This document shows, in pieces, positions 1 to 12,900 of a DNA stretch of 64,000 bases (position 1 is the stretch's first letter; each line of letters starts with the position of its first letter). Origin of the DNA: Atkinsonella hypoxylon (taxonomy: Eukaryota; Ascomycota; Sordariomycetes; Hypocreales; Clavicipitaceae); NCBI GenBank assembly GCA_000729835.1, contig JFHB01000116.1, positions 1-64,000 of the forward strand, in the 5' to 3' direction. The translations under genes and the position numbers were made by a program. The notes beneath the pieces are model-generated. The model was not told the DNA's origin and did not search any database. It worked only from the letters and a program-made list of their open reading frames with translations.

Positions 1-80
1 TCTCTCTCTCTTCTCTCTCTCTNTCTCTCTTCTCTCTTCTTCTTCTTCTTCCTCCTCCTCCTCCTCCTCCTCCTCCTCAT
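1..80. repeat. CT/CTT/CTC microsatellite
   Basis: A pyrimidine microsatellite of CT, then CTT and CTC units, with one unresolved base (n) at position 23. On the minus strand the CTC part encodes the glutamate-rich tail of the zf-PARP protein, so its length probably varies and the assembly may be unreliable here. Confidence 0.9.
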
Positions 81-1061
81 CTACTTCCTCTTCGCTCTCT
101 TCCTTGCGCACGTCTTTTTTGCCACGAGACTTGGTTGCTGGTGCGGCTCTAGTTGCCTTGGTAGACTGGGCGGACTTCGCGGTCTTGGTCTTCTTTACTT
201 TTGGCTCATTATCAGTCTCCTGGTCATCAGTCTTTTTACGGCCACGCTTTGCCGCCTTCTTTGGCTTGGCCTCCTCCAATTCCTATTTCTTGTCAGATAC
301 GGTGCTGCATGACAAGACAACAAAAACAACAACATGACGAACATCTTCCGCCGCCTCAGCAGCAGCTTGCTCCTTGGCAGCTTTCTGTCTCGCAGTTAAG
401 TGAATGCCCTTCTCACCAGGTCGATTCTTTTCGGGATCCTGAGAACCGCGTCAGTACAGAATCACAACCACCAAGACGGCTACGCATGGAATCATACGCC
501 TTTGAAGTCCTCAGGATCAATGTGAGCCTGCTTTACGCAACGACGAATCTTTTCTTGAACATCGGGATCACTACAAGTTGTGTTAGACAAGCTTTGATAG
601 CAGCAATGGACCCAAGATTGACTTGCGTGATTTCGTCGTAGCCGTCGATGGTGTCGAAATCCCAGTCGCCGTTGCCCTGGTCGCATTCATCCTTGAGATT
701 CTGCAGCTGAGAACCAGAAACGCAGCCCCTGCGTCGTCCAAGATGTTAGAAAATTCAGCCATCTTAATTCGATGCAGCAAAATGAAAATAAATCAATCGG
801 TAGAATAGATGGTACCAGTGCTTCCAGGCCCAACTTCCATGTTCTTGGATCTCAACCCAAGTGCCGAATCTCAACTCGCCCTTGGTGATTTTGACTTTTT
901 CCTTGCTGCAAACAGAGTCTTTGCAGCCTGCTCTGTTGTTGGGCGAGATTTCTGCGTCAAGAGCCGTCAGCAGTGGTGAGGTTGGGAGAATGTTGAGAGG
1001 GCTGCGAGCTGGGCAAAGACCTGTCGCCGAGGCAATTCTTACCAACTCGATACTGAGGCAT
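1..1061 (-). CDS. PARP-type zinc-finger protein, C-terminus cut by window edge
   Basis: Six exons are read on the minus strand: 1061-1043, 951-816, 728-627, 570-498, 438-343 and 282 to beyond base 1. The product starts MPQYRVEISPNNRAGC and carries a zf-PARP fold: CKDSVC, KITKGELRFG, WAWKHWGC, then a DGYDEI segment before a short helical region. The zinc-ligand pattern C-x2-C...H-x2-C is visible within residues 16-60. After the finger comes a basic, lysine-rich tail (KKAAKRGRKK, KVKKTKTAKS) ending in a long glutamate run coded by a GAG/GAA microsatellite that leaves the window. Zf-PARP fingers bind DNA breaks; no PARP catalytic domain is seen here, so the role is inferred to be nuclear and DNA binding. 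Intron 3 appears to use a GC donor. The gene lies 0.8 kb downstream of the ATR kinase on the same strand. Confidence 0.8.
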
Positions 1062-1256
1062 AATGTAGGCAGGATCAATTGCAGTCAAGTGCGATACGTG
1101 ATGTATACCGAAAACAGCAGATAAAGGAGGTGTGCAGCCGGTTTTGGGGCACACGTTGCTCTCTCTAGCTTGTCGCTGAAGCTCTGAAGAGAGATTGCGA
1201 CCAGGGCCGGAGCTTGGAGCTTCTTCAACAGCCGCCAGCTGGTAGGTACAAAATCA

Positions 1257-1290
<34 letters not shown>

Positions 1291-1865
1291 ACCAGACAGC
1301 ACTATATTGTAGGTAGTGCGTTACAGACCGAATCCGCGGTCCTTGGAATGCAGGTCAGAAGAATGACGAACGAACGGACGGACGAACGGATGAATGGGCG
1401 GTTGAGAAAAGCTTGAGGAAGAAAATGTCTGGTCGTTCATGACAGCTTATGGACATGGATTGTGGAACTTTGACATCTGATAAGCTGCAGGCCGCAAGCA
1501 AGCAATGCCAGCCAAAGCCAGTAAACCGGCCGTCCGTCATACCAGGCAACCAGGGATGGAGGCATTTAAGATGAAGTGGGCGCAAGCTGGGTTTGCCTTC
1601 CCTGTCGCGTACGACGGGCTGGTGCGTGTGTTTTCGCGTTTGCTTGCTGGCTGTCTGGTGCCTGGGTGATTAAATAACTAATAATTAAATCGTAAACAGC
1701 CAGCCACACATGCTACTACAACTCCAACTCCACCTCGCTCGGCTATCAAACTTAGTAGATGTACTCAACCACATCCATCGCATTATACACAGAATATGAT
1801 ACCACGCCCCCCGGACCGTACATCTATGCCCATGCTGTTGATTCCAAATCAAAAAAAGCTCAGCC
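1062..1865. other. Intergenic: zf-PARP gene promoter / ATR 3' flank
   Basis: No supportable gene. It holds a run of about 31 A residues near 1257-1287 and a short ACGA/ACGG tetranucleotide repeat near 1366-1396. It should contain the promoter of the zf-PARP gene and the 3' untranslated region of the ATR gene. Confidence 0.7.
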
Positions 1866-4800
1866 CTACAAAAATGGACACCACCCAATATACATGGCCG
1901 TCAAATTTCGCGGATCCACGGCCTGCTTGATCAGCTCCTCAACCTGACCCTCCACGCTCAAGGGAATGCTTTCATTCGGCAGCAACCCCCGCACCTTTCT
2001 TTTAATGCTGTCGACAACGCTCTGTGGCTGGAGCCTGACCCCGCTATCATCTCCTTTCCTCGAGCTACGTTTCTCCTTTTGTAGATCCAATGTCGGGTCG
2101 TAAATGAAGGCTTCGAGGATAGTCATCAACGTTTCTTCCTGCTGTCGTAGAATGTGCAACGTCAACTCGGACGATTTTCTGAACGGGCCCTCATAGCCAT
2201 AGAGGCCCATTGCCGCCACCATGTTGTGCGTAAGCCGAAACGGTACTCGTTCGGGCTTGGCAAAGGTCAGCCCCTTGTCAAACAGGCAGTTGAAGTCGAC
2301 GTGGAAGATGCCACCATTGCCTTCTTCCAGATTGACGTTTTCGCCATGGCGGTCGCCGAGTCCAAGGATTGTGCCAACCATCGACATGACAGCGCAGGAC
2401 CGGGTGTATTTGAGTCGCGCCGCGAACCAAGCTGATGGATTGGGAAATTGCTGGATGAACCACAGGGGTAGTATGGGCGGGAACCTTCCGAGCACCTCAT
2501 CCGTAAAGATCCTGATTTTGCTCTCAGACGCAGACGCGTCCTCCATCAGTTGTCTCAATGCAACATAGTCTGGATGAATTTTTTGCGACGCATACAAATT
2601 TAGCAGTATGTCTCTCATCGTCCTGATTCCTGGTACCCACTCGATGATACCGCACTCTTCGTTAAGGGGAACTACCGCATATGTCCGGATATAAAGCTGT
2701 CGTCTGCTTGATTCTGCGTCTCTCTTCAGAGACCGATTGATGATACCGTTGAACTCGATCAGGCGTTGGTCCGTTCGAAGATCATCCTTCGGTTTAATAA
2801 GCAACATGTAGCTTTTGCCATCAGATCCTCGGGCTGTAAGGCGTCTCGGTTTTGCCAGGGAGCTCAATACCAGCACATCATCCAAAAAGCAGTCAATCGT
2901 CACAACATCCCGGGAGAACGCCCCGTGCTTTCTGACATGTTCTGAAACGGCAGGGAGAGTCGCGGTCAGTGAGCTTTCCACTGGCACGACCAGAGGACAC
3001 GGCGCGCACTTGTGCTGAAAATGTAGATCTCGAGAGAGGCTAGCATGCACTGTCTTATTACCGTGAAAGTCGCCATTCTGGCACGCCAATAGAAGTTGCT
3101 CCGCCAGCCTCTCGCCAGCCCTGATGAGGTATTTCAAATCATGTGATGTGCCGTCCACTCTACCTGGAATGACTCGAAGTGCTTGGAGTATCTGTGTTCC
3201 GCGCGCCTTCCTTTCCGAGACTTGCTTCGTCGTCATAATCCCAATCAAACTCCACAAAGCTTGTCGCGGATGGTACTCGACAACCTTCGTAATGATCTTG
3301 ACGAGGCAGTCAAAGACAGCTGAGTTTGGGTGTGCAATTCTTGCCACAATCTGGGACAGTGCCGTGTAGAATATGTACGCAGGTAGTCGAGCAACGTACT
3401 TTTTCAGAAACTCGTGCAACAAATTGAGCTGCTCAACTCGCCTCTTGATCAACTCGCGGGTAAGAGACGCTTTGCCTTCGGGTGGCTTGTCTACTTGAGC
3501 ACCGAGATCTAGCCATAAAGTCAAGATTCTGGGCAGAGTCTGGTACAAGTATTTCGTCCCGGAGTTGAGAGAGCGCAAATAGTTCTCGATAACGAGTCTC
3601 GCGATTGCTCCAGTAACAAAACTGTCACTCTGATCGTCAGCCCTGAGAGGCTTCTCAGACTCCAGGATTTTTTTGTAGTGACGCCCGAGGAAATAATGTC
3701 CCTTCTCCCAAGCCGAATATGTTTTGGGTGGTTGTTGGTACCTTTCTCTCAGCGCACCCGCATGGGACTGTCCTGCAGTATCAAGCCATTTGGCGAGCAA
3801 CAGCTGCGCCCTGGCTGTTAGAAGCTTTTGTTCATTATTCAGCTTTGTCGCCCCCGTGCTCATAGATGGTCCAGTCTGAGTCATGAATTTATTCCGTTCA
3901 ATGGCTCCTTGTAGCATTTGAATAGCTTTCCGATGGTAGTTGTCTCTCCACAGCAATTTTGCATTCTCAATTGTAGCAGAATCGTCGCCTAAGCGCGAAG
4001 CATGCAACACCGCATTGAATGACTGATGGAGCGAGTTGGTTTTCCGCGCCAGTTTGGCACTTGATAGCCAAAGCTTAGAGATATCCATATCGCTGAATTT
4101 TGGCCTGCAAAAGAGTTTCGGTTAGCGACACATTGTTGGATTACTAGGCGCGGGCGCAGCGAATTCACCTTGACAGCTCCATAGCAGCACGCCGGACACC
4201 AAGAAGGTACTGCTTGTCTCCGAACCGACCGCCGATGATCTCAAGCCGACCATCGAGTAAAGCAATGGTTTTCTGCGGATCCGCTTCATCTTCAGTAGCA
4301 ACTATAGCTTCAAGGTCTGTGAGAACATGGCATTTCAGTAAAAGATCGTGCGCTGCATTGAGTGATGCCGTAGCCGAGGTAGTCATGGAAGAGGCGATCT
4401 TGTCTTGCACGCCTTGTACAATTCTTTGAAAAGAATCGGTACGGTGCGTTTGACGTAGTGAATCGAGCAATGTTGCAACAGACATGTTGAAATCTTGGAA
4501 CGGCTCGCCTGGATATCGAGTAATGAATCTTGCAAGACTGTCCCATCTACAGGTGATCCACGCGGCTTCAACAGCAAAGGGCATCACTTTACTATCGGCA
4601 GAAGTATCAGAGTGCATGCCTTCGACATGGTTGTACAGCACATCATGTTGGCCTGCCTGCTTGAGACAATTGAGCAAGTCCACTTGAATCTCGGTGCTTT
4701 TTGGATTTTCCGCAAGCTGCATTTCGTACCAGGTCTGAGCCGCAGACCATCTGCCAGCCTTTTTATGGCTCAAGATTTGTTGGTTGATGTCAAGAGCTTG

Positions 4801-7800
4801 GAGCTGTGATGAAATACCCTCCAAGCCATCTGGTTCGTCAATATTCGCGTAAATGTCTTGAAGCCTCTCCAACAGTCGGTTTCTGTCCTCTGGCTCTCGT
4901 TTCTTTTGCTCCATCTTCTGAACGTGATGCTCTAAATGGAACAGAGCCCGAGCATAATCGTTGCAGTCCCTTGCACGCTGTGAGATAAGCTCCGCTGGTA
5001 TGCGATCCAATAAGCCCTGTACTCGTGCGACACTCTCTTTGCCCTCTGGACTAAGTCGGCCAGCAGCGCGTTTTGCCTGTATCCATCTCATGGCGTAATC
5101 AACAACATGAAACACAGCATGACAGAAACACTTCATTTCTTCTCGTTCTGCGTGAGAGGTATCGTCAACCGGTTGGTACTCTAAAACTCCCAGCAGTTCG
5201 TTCACAATTCTCTCCTTGTCCTGCTTGCTGCTGTTGGAGCTAAGTAAAATGTGTAACACCAGATATGGAAGCAAAAATTCAGCCATTGACAGGTCTTTGA
5301 CTCGAATCACACGCTTCAAGGGTTCAAATAACATGGAAGCAAATGGATTCTGCCCATTTCCGAGCATATCCAGCACGAAGGTTCGTAGCCAGTTTGCATA
5401 AGGCTTTCCCGGATGAAAGATGGGATATTCCACGTTGACCGACTGCATCGGAGCAACCATGTAGCGAGAAGTCAGAAACGGCTGTAATACCGCGCGCACA
5501 TTCTCAGGTATTGCGATCCACTTCCTATAAATTTCGCTGCCTCCAAACTTTGCGGTATTTTTCATAGCACAGGCTGCTCCGACGTTGCACCTGTCTAGTA
5601 GTGTTTGTATAGCATATGAAAGAAAGCCTTGTAGCTTGGTGTCCGTTGCAGATAAGAACGAGGGAACGAGGACTTCTTGCAAAAGAAACAATCCAAAATC
5701 TGTCATCTCCTCACCATTTTCAAAATTGTTCAACACCACGATTGAACGCTGTTCTCTTACCGTTTCAATTTGATTAGAGTCCAGACACCCGATCAGCCCC
5801 ATGCTCTGCACGCACAACCGTGCAATGTCCGTATGCAGCCCGTTATACCTGCACGCACAGTCAAGAAGTGACCGCAGTAAACCGGTGATGGCACTGTCTG
5901 GCCGTTGGCTCACAGCGGAAGAATAAAGAGCACTTTGATTGTCCCTCAAATAGGGAACAAGCTCAGTCAGTGCCAGATGAACCACTCCTGAGTTGTCATG
6001 TGCAATTCTCACGGCGAAAATTTCAAGCGCCTTCTCCATTACCAGATTTGGACGCATTGCGGCAAGTTTCTTTTCTACTCCCTCAAGGCCTCTGCACTTC
6101 GACAGCGATGGTAATTTGCTTACATGCATCTCCAAAGTAGTCTTGTGTTTGCTTAGCAGGGACAAGAGCATTTGTTTGGCGGACTCAGCGCTTGAAGGGC
6201 TCAGAGCCTCCCAATAACGTCGAATGATAAAAAATGTTGGTTCAAGAAGTGACTCAATGTCGTCCTCTTCGAAATGAGCAAGCACAGCAGTCCAACACGA
6301 CAAACTGCAGTCCCGTAACGATTCTTGAGCGATAGCAGATAGCAAACAGGCAGAAATCTATTCGAGAGATCGTCTTTAGAGTGGTTCGTCATCACAAACG
6401 TTAGGTTGGGAAAGGACAGACCTGTGGCCTTGCTACCCTGGCGTGGTGCGTACAAAGTTTAATCATCTCTTCCAAAGCTCCAATACTGATTCGTCGCTCT
6501 GTGATCGGCGTCTGAAGTGAGACGGAATCATTTATGACGTCTGTAAGTCGAGGCATAAGGCCCAGAATGTGAGGTTGTAGAAATCGGCCGACAGGGTTTC
6601 CTTTTTTACTTTTGGTTCCTTTGTTCGCACTGAGGCATGTGGTTGCCACAAATTGCAGCGCACGACGGACCTTTGTATTTTAGTAACAACAACGGGCCTC
6701 GAGAATTTGCGTGGTTTGTCTGACGTACCAGATATTTCTTCTTCTCATCCGCATTTACCGCTGCCTTTAATAGCTCCAATGCGATCAACACAGGCTCGGT
6801 CTGAAACAACTCCAATAGTGATACCCTGTGAAAGCCTGGCGACACTTGGTCCAACCTAGATTTTGTAAATTCTTCGATCTTGTCAGTGTCTTGAACTATT
6901 AGCAACGCCAGCGTCGACGCAAGATTTGGAGAATCCATGATTAGTTTCCATGTATCATTATCCTGACGCGCTTCAGCAATCCTTTGAATGACATCCTGAC
7001 GCTTGTCAAGGACCAGCCACGGGAGCGCGTGTGTTTGTATCAGCAGTAACAGCTCATTCACCGATATGTGAAGTATTTCTGCAATTGCACGGCTTCTCTG
7101 AGGTCTCTGGATCATGTCCTTGGTGGCCATGTAAGCAAGACTTTTCCAAAATGGTTCGAAAAGCCGTCTAGGAGTTGTGCTGCGAGCCTCAGCCAGATTG
7201 AGGAGCTCATTGAAGGCAAAAGCTGAGATAATGCTATTGCTGCTACCAAGATATTCAGAGAGTTGAATGAGCACAAGATTTAGCTCCTCTTCGTGAACCG
7301 CTCGACCAACTTGACTCCAAGCCATGATTCTCGTCTCGACAAGGTGTGGCTTTTCATCTTGTTCAGACGATGATTTGAGCAGCGCAATAGTGTTCTTTCG
7401 ATTGCGAGCAACGAGCTCTTGTAGCTCATGGTTCGTTGCACTTGCACCGAAGAGTCTTGATTGTACGAACCCACAAAGCGTCCGCCCAGCCGCTATTCTC
7501 AGTTCTCGCACTGAACTATTCAGTGTTTGAAGACACCATTGCCCTGGACCAGAGGTTTCCAAGTTCAAAAATAGCGGATCTTCACAATGAGCCACGATCC
7601 GTTTCAAGCTCATCATGGCAGCGACTCGCGTTTGTCTCGTTTCCGGAAAATAGGCCTCTTGAATCAGCTTCGAAAATATGGACTGAGAGGCGATCTTCAT
7701 GGGCTGGTAATGTGAGATTGGCTTGGGTCCGTCAGCAAACTGACACACTCGGCAGAGCTGTTTAGTCGACGTTTCGGTCGGCAGGTCTCTCCAACCGTCG

Positions 7801-9580
7801 GAGATGCAAGATATCCTAGAAAGTAAATCCAACGCTAGACACTGACTACTGCTAGCACATTTGGCGAAATGTTCTCTACCGGCAGCCAGTTAGCAACATG
7901 AAGGGGAAGGGTCGCTTAGATTTTGCTCACAAGAAAAGTTGTTCCGGGATGTCGCTATCATTGCCGTCGTCCCAGGTCATATCTACTGTCTCATGGAGCA
8001 CCTTAATAAGATGAACCATTGGGTCAAAGCTAATTTGTGCTAATTTTCGTTTCTTTTGAAGGCTTTCAGAGGGGAGACCCTGTTTGAAACTCAGATGAAG
8101 TCTCTCGACGGACTTCCTAAGTTCCTCGTCCTGAAAACGAGCCGGATTGGTCTCTTCGTCAAAGACCTGTTCGGACGAAGTATAGGTGATTTGTCTCAGG
8201 AGACTTATGCACCGCTATTCAATTAGCTCCACTGCAGGTATAGCCAAGAGATCAGTCTGACTTCACTCACCCAAACGTCTGTTCCTTCGCCGATTTCTAG
8301 GTATTGTGATGAAAGCAATGATAACTCTTGCAACAGTTTCGATGCTGCCATACGTCCAGTGGAATAAGACTTTAAAGCAAAAGCAGATATCGCAAGGAGA
8401 GCCTGACAATATACACGCCTTGCTTTTCCGCTTGCATCGCTCGTTTGCACCAGATCCTGAGGGAAAGAAACCATCTCAGTGCATAACAGAATCAGAAGGG
8501 CGTGTGATTTATGTCTGAACCTCGATGACAGATTGTTGGTTTCATCTAGACCATGCGAAATTTCTAAAATCGTTTCGATTATTGGAATGGGTGACATGAA
8601 ACTGGCCAGGTTCCAACGTTTTTGTGAGTTCCACAGATCGAGCCACGCATCCAAAAGCCAAGTGGTTGTCTGTATGAACATGGCCATAGACGAGAATGTG
8701 GAATCGTAAGAGATTATCGGGTAAGCCAGAACCTTCGCCAAGCTTGATACCTGCCGAATTGCCTGAGATGAAGAAGAGACTTCATATAGTAGTCGCGTTA
8801 AATTTTCGGGGCAAACACCTAGAATTTGATCGAAGATGCCTTGAGGCGGAAGATGAATGACAGAGAAGGGCTCCGATCCAGGTGGTTCCAGCGCTGTATT
8901 TTGCAATGCATCGAGAGTCCCTGGGAGGATCAGCAGCCTGACTTTGGGTACGCTATATGGATACAATGCCTACCAGCTAAGCAAGTACGCAGATACAATA
9001 CGAAGCTAGGGCATAAGGGCCACAGCTCGTCCTTGCGTGATATAGTTAGAAGGACGTATTGCAAGAAACCTTCTATGGCGCTTGCGGTTTCCCGAAACAG
9101 GTCATGTCCAAGAAATCTGAGTAGGTATGGAAGTAGCCATATCCATAGCGGCTCTTCGCCTCTATGGACAAATGCATTGGGCTCAGTCTTAAAATTGAGG
9201 ACAGAGGGCGTTTCTTTGATTGTGAATCTCAAGAAATTGATGGCCTTGAGTGCCTCGGCTTGTACATGCGTTCTGTTCACGAATGGATCATCTAATTTAA
9301 TACCTTCCAAAGCAACCCGGCAGTACACATAAATCAGCATGTGGTTGTGCTCGACTCGGTCAACATGTGTAGCGAGTGTTTCTGGGGATTCTTTCACCCT
9401 TTGTATCGTTGCAAATAGACCTTTGAGCTCATTACTTTCGTCTGTTCGCGAAGACTTAGCAGAAGTGGATATATTCTCGACGAGTTGTGCAGCGAGAGTC
9501 GATGGTGGCGGCCCATCTCCCGCAGCGGCAGCACCATGTCGAGTTACAGGTGCCGAGTTACCACGAGAGTTTTGTGCCAT
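1866..9580 (-). CDS. ATR-family checkpoint kinase (Mec1/Rad3/UvsB type)
   Basis: Seven exons (9580-8997, 8937-8271, 8214-7931, 7875-6729, 6670-6422, 6357-4169, 4104-1866) join in frame to about 2452 aa, the usual size for ATR. The N-terminal two thirds are helical-repeat/FAT-like sequence. The PI3K-related kinase domain lies in the last exon: the ATP-binding lysine in MLLIKPKDD (about residue 2141), the catalytic loop GLGDRHGEN (about 2290) and HVDFN (about 2310). A FATC domain ends the protein with MYIGWCPFL. The Mec1/ATR assignment, rather than Tel1/ATM or TOR, rests on the overall length, the LGLGDRH context and the MYIGW ending. In fungi this kinase acts with an ATRIP partner on RPA-coated single-stranded DNA and starts the replication and DNA-damage checkpoint. 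Introns are 54-65 nt, typical of filamentous fungi. Confidence 0.92.
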
Positions 9581-9990
9581 ATTTTCATGGCATTGTGCAT
9601 CGAGTTTTCGCGATGATGCTACTAAGGGGATAGATACGAATCGGGCTGCAGAATGGGAGCTTCTATTGTGAGACGCGATCCCCTAGGAAGTCATAACACG
9701 TGCTCACGTGATATTATGAAACCACTTTCACCATCAGATTAGGAGCTCAATTCTCAGCCAAGCAGGGACCTTTTTTAACCCAAGAAGCTATGACGGCAAA
9801 TAACATGTCATCAACGGGATCTCTACCATTCATATGCCATAGTAATCAAAATGAACATTAACGACGCCTGCCCAGTAACCCCAACCTATCCTTTCACCTG
9901 TTACCTCATTTTGCACGAGGATATGAACCATACAAAAGCCAGTCTCTTAAACGCCATCATGTGCAAACATCCAGTTCCTTCGCCTGACAC
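9581..9990. other. Intergenic: ATR promoter / myosin II 3' flank
   Basis: About 410 bp between the ATR start codon and the myosin stop codon, both on the minus strand. Only short, unsupported open frames are present, and I see no RNA gene. Confidence 0.7.
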
Positions 9991-12900
9991 TCAAATAAAT
10001 CCCTTGGTCGGACTAGGGGCCCTATCAAGAGTGCTTGTCCTGTTTACAGCAGGACTCTCAAGTCTTTTGTGTAGACTGCCGACCACTGAGCTCTTCTCTG
10101 ATCGAAGTCCCTTCCAGTCCTTTAACTCCTTCTCGAGGCGCAAGGCCTTCTCTTGCTCTTCTCGGAGTTCTCGTTCTGCACGTCTGGCCAATAACTGAGT
10201 TGCGGATTCCGAGGCTTGAAGCTCATCAATGGTTTTCAAGAGCTTATCAACCTTGTCACGCATCCGGTTCACATCCTCAGATAACTGCGTGTTTTGCTTT
10301 TCTTTACGTTCAATTTGTGACTGCAGGTCTTTAACAGTGCGATCTATGTTCCTGTTCGATCGCTGTGATTTTGATTTTTCTGTTTCGTGATCTTCGAGCT
10401 GGGATTCAAGCTGCAGTCGGGATCAGCAAACTTCCGTTAACATAATACATTGTTTAAACTTACTTCTTGGATTCGTTTGTGGAGAAATTTGATGTCCTGG
10501 CTCGCGCTAGAGAAACCCTTTGTCTCAAAATCTATCAGCTTGAGCTGGGCTTCATTCAAGCTTTTCTCAAGATTGGCCTTTTGCTTCTGAAGTTGAGTAC
10601 TGGCCTCACGCTCAGCCGCGATTTCTTTTTGAATGTCTGAGACCAAAGCTTCGGCCCTACGCATTTTTTCCACTGCAGCAATAGCAACATCTTCTTGATG
10701 AGCAAGACTAGATTTGAGGTCCAAGACTTCTTTGTCTATAGTTGCAGCGTCGCGGAGTGACGGGTTTTCGCCCCTGACCAATTCTTCCAACCCATTCTTC
10801 GCCTCTTCAAGCCGTGCCTCGATGCTGCGCTTTTCCCGCAGTAGTAGATCACGCTCGGATGTAATTTCATCAACAGATGATCGTAGTGTTCGCACTTGAG
10901 ATAAAAGTGACACCACCTTGCCTTGAGCTTCATTGTGTGCATTTACAGCCTCATCTCGAGAAGCAGCGACATCAGCAAGCGTGGATTCTAGACGAGACTT
11001 CTCCTTGGACCAAGTCGAACTATTCAACACTTCATCATCCCATTTGGAACGAAGGTCGTCAAGCTCTTCCCGGAGTCGCGCAATCTCAGCTTGCTTGTAA
11101 AGCTTTTCTTCACGAGCCAGATCGAGCTCCTTTGTCAACGTGGTAAATTCTGCCTGATATTTCTTCCGAGTCTGCTCCATGCTTGATTCTTTATCCTCAA
11201 TGTCCATGGCGCGCTGGCTGCGATAATCCTCAAGTTCATGCTGCAGACGCTTTTTGGCTTGTGTGACAGATTCAAGATCAGTGGAGATATCCTCAATTCG
11301 TTCCTCGAGACGCTGGTTCTGTCGTTGCAAGTCCTCTATCGCAGCATCCATCTTTTGACGCTCTGCCATAACCTCACTGTACGTGTCTTCCGCCTCCTTT
11401 GCTTGAGATTTGGCAAACTGCTCGGCTCGGTTTGCCTTGAGCACGGCGATCTCGGCTTGTTCAAGCTTGCTGAAATATTCGTCTGCGCGACTCTTGTATG
11501 TTTCGAGACTAGCTGTTACATCAGCAAGTTTAGACGTCTCAACATCAAGTCTGATTTGAAGTTCGGTATGTTCCTGAAGGAGTTGACTGCGACTCTGCGC
11601 CTCTTGCTCTCGAGCCATAGTCATCTCTTGGAGGTCTGACCTCGAATCGCGCAGCTCAACTTCCAATTTAGCTCTCTCGTGCCGCATCTTATCGAAATGC
11701 GATTTGACATCAGTCAGCTCGGCAACAGCATCCTTGTGACTGTGCAACAGGGCGCGCCGTGACTCCTCCTGGCTGTTCAGGACATCCAAGATTTCTTCAT
11801 GAGACCTAGCTTGAACGTCTCTCAGGGAAAGCTCGCCGGTGCGGATGTTCTTTTCCAAGGCAGATACTCGTTTGCTCGAATCGTCAAGCATATCGTGCAG
11901 CCTGCTGTTTGCTTTTTCTAGCTTTTGGATGCGACGCATAGAAGGGTTTTGGTCACTAAAAGCTTCTGCCACGGGATTGCCTCGTTCGAGTTGACTTTGC
12001 AAATGACGATTCTGCATCTGAGCAATCTGAAGTTGATTTTGAAGCTCTTCAACTTCAGCTTTCAAGTCCATGCGATTATGAACAGCAAAGGTATCTACTG
12101 TCTTATCCGACTTGCCGGTGTCATGCAACTCTGCAACCTCTTGACTACCCTTCTTTGGGGTTGAGGTATTGGAGAAGCGGCGCATATTGATTCTAGCACT
12201 CCGTCGCTGAGTCGGCGAGCCGTTAAAGGGGGCTTCGTTGAGATGCATCTCTTCCAACTTCGGTCGACCGGGGCTCTCGTGTCGTGCAGCACGAAGCTCA
12301 GCAACCTGGCTATCTGCATTGAGTCTGGCAGCTGACTGAACGCGCAAGTTGTGCTGCAATTCTTCCACTTTACGCACTAGGTCGAAGTTCTTGAGAAGTG
12401 CTCTTTGGTTGCTTTCATCCGATGTTGGAGGAATTCGAGCTTCAGGTTCGACAGTCCTCAACACATTGAGCATTTGCGATCTCAAGTCCTGTAGCTCCTT
12501 ATCTCTGGCGTCTAGAGCGGCCTGCAACGTGCGGATTGTTGCTTGAGATTGAGTGCGCAGTTGCCGTTCAGAATCAATGGTTCGATTAGCCTCAGCAAGT
12601 TTAACAGTAAAATTCGACGAAGCCTTCTCCGCATTTCTGCTCGACTGGACCTCTCTGGCTACTTCATGGCTAAGGTCCTCGAGGTTAAGCTGCAGTTTTT
12701 CGGCCTTCTTCTCCAGGGATGCAATAGTAAGCTGGGCATCTCCCAACTGCTTGTTCAAGTTGGCGTTCTGCTCCTCTAGTCTGGACTTTTCTTTCTGTAG
12801 GCTGATGACCTGACTACGCGATGCTTCATTGGCGCGGGAAGCGGATCTCGCAATCTCTAGTCCTTTTTGCTGGAGCTTATTCAGAAGCGCCTTATTGTCA

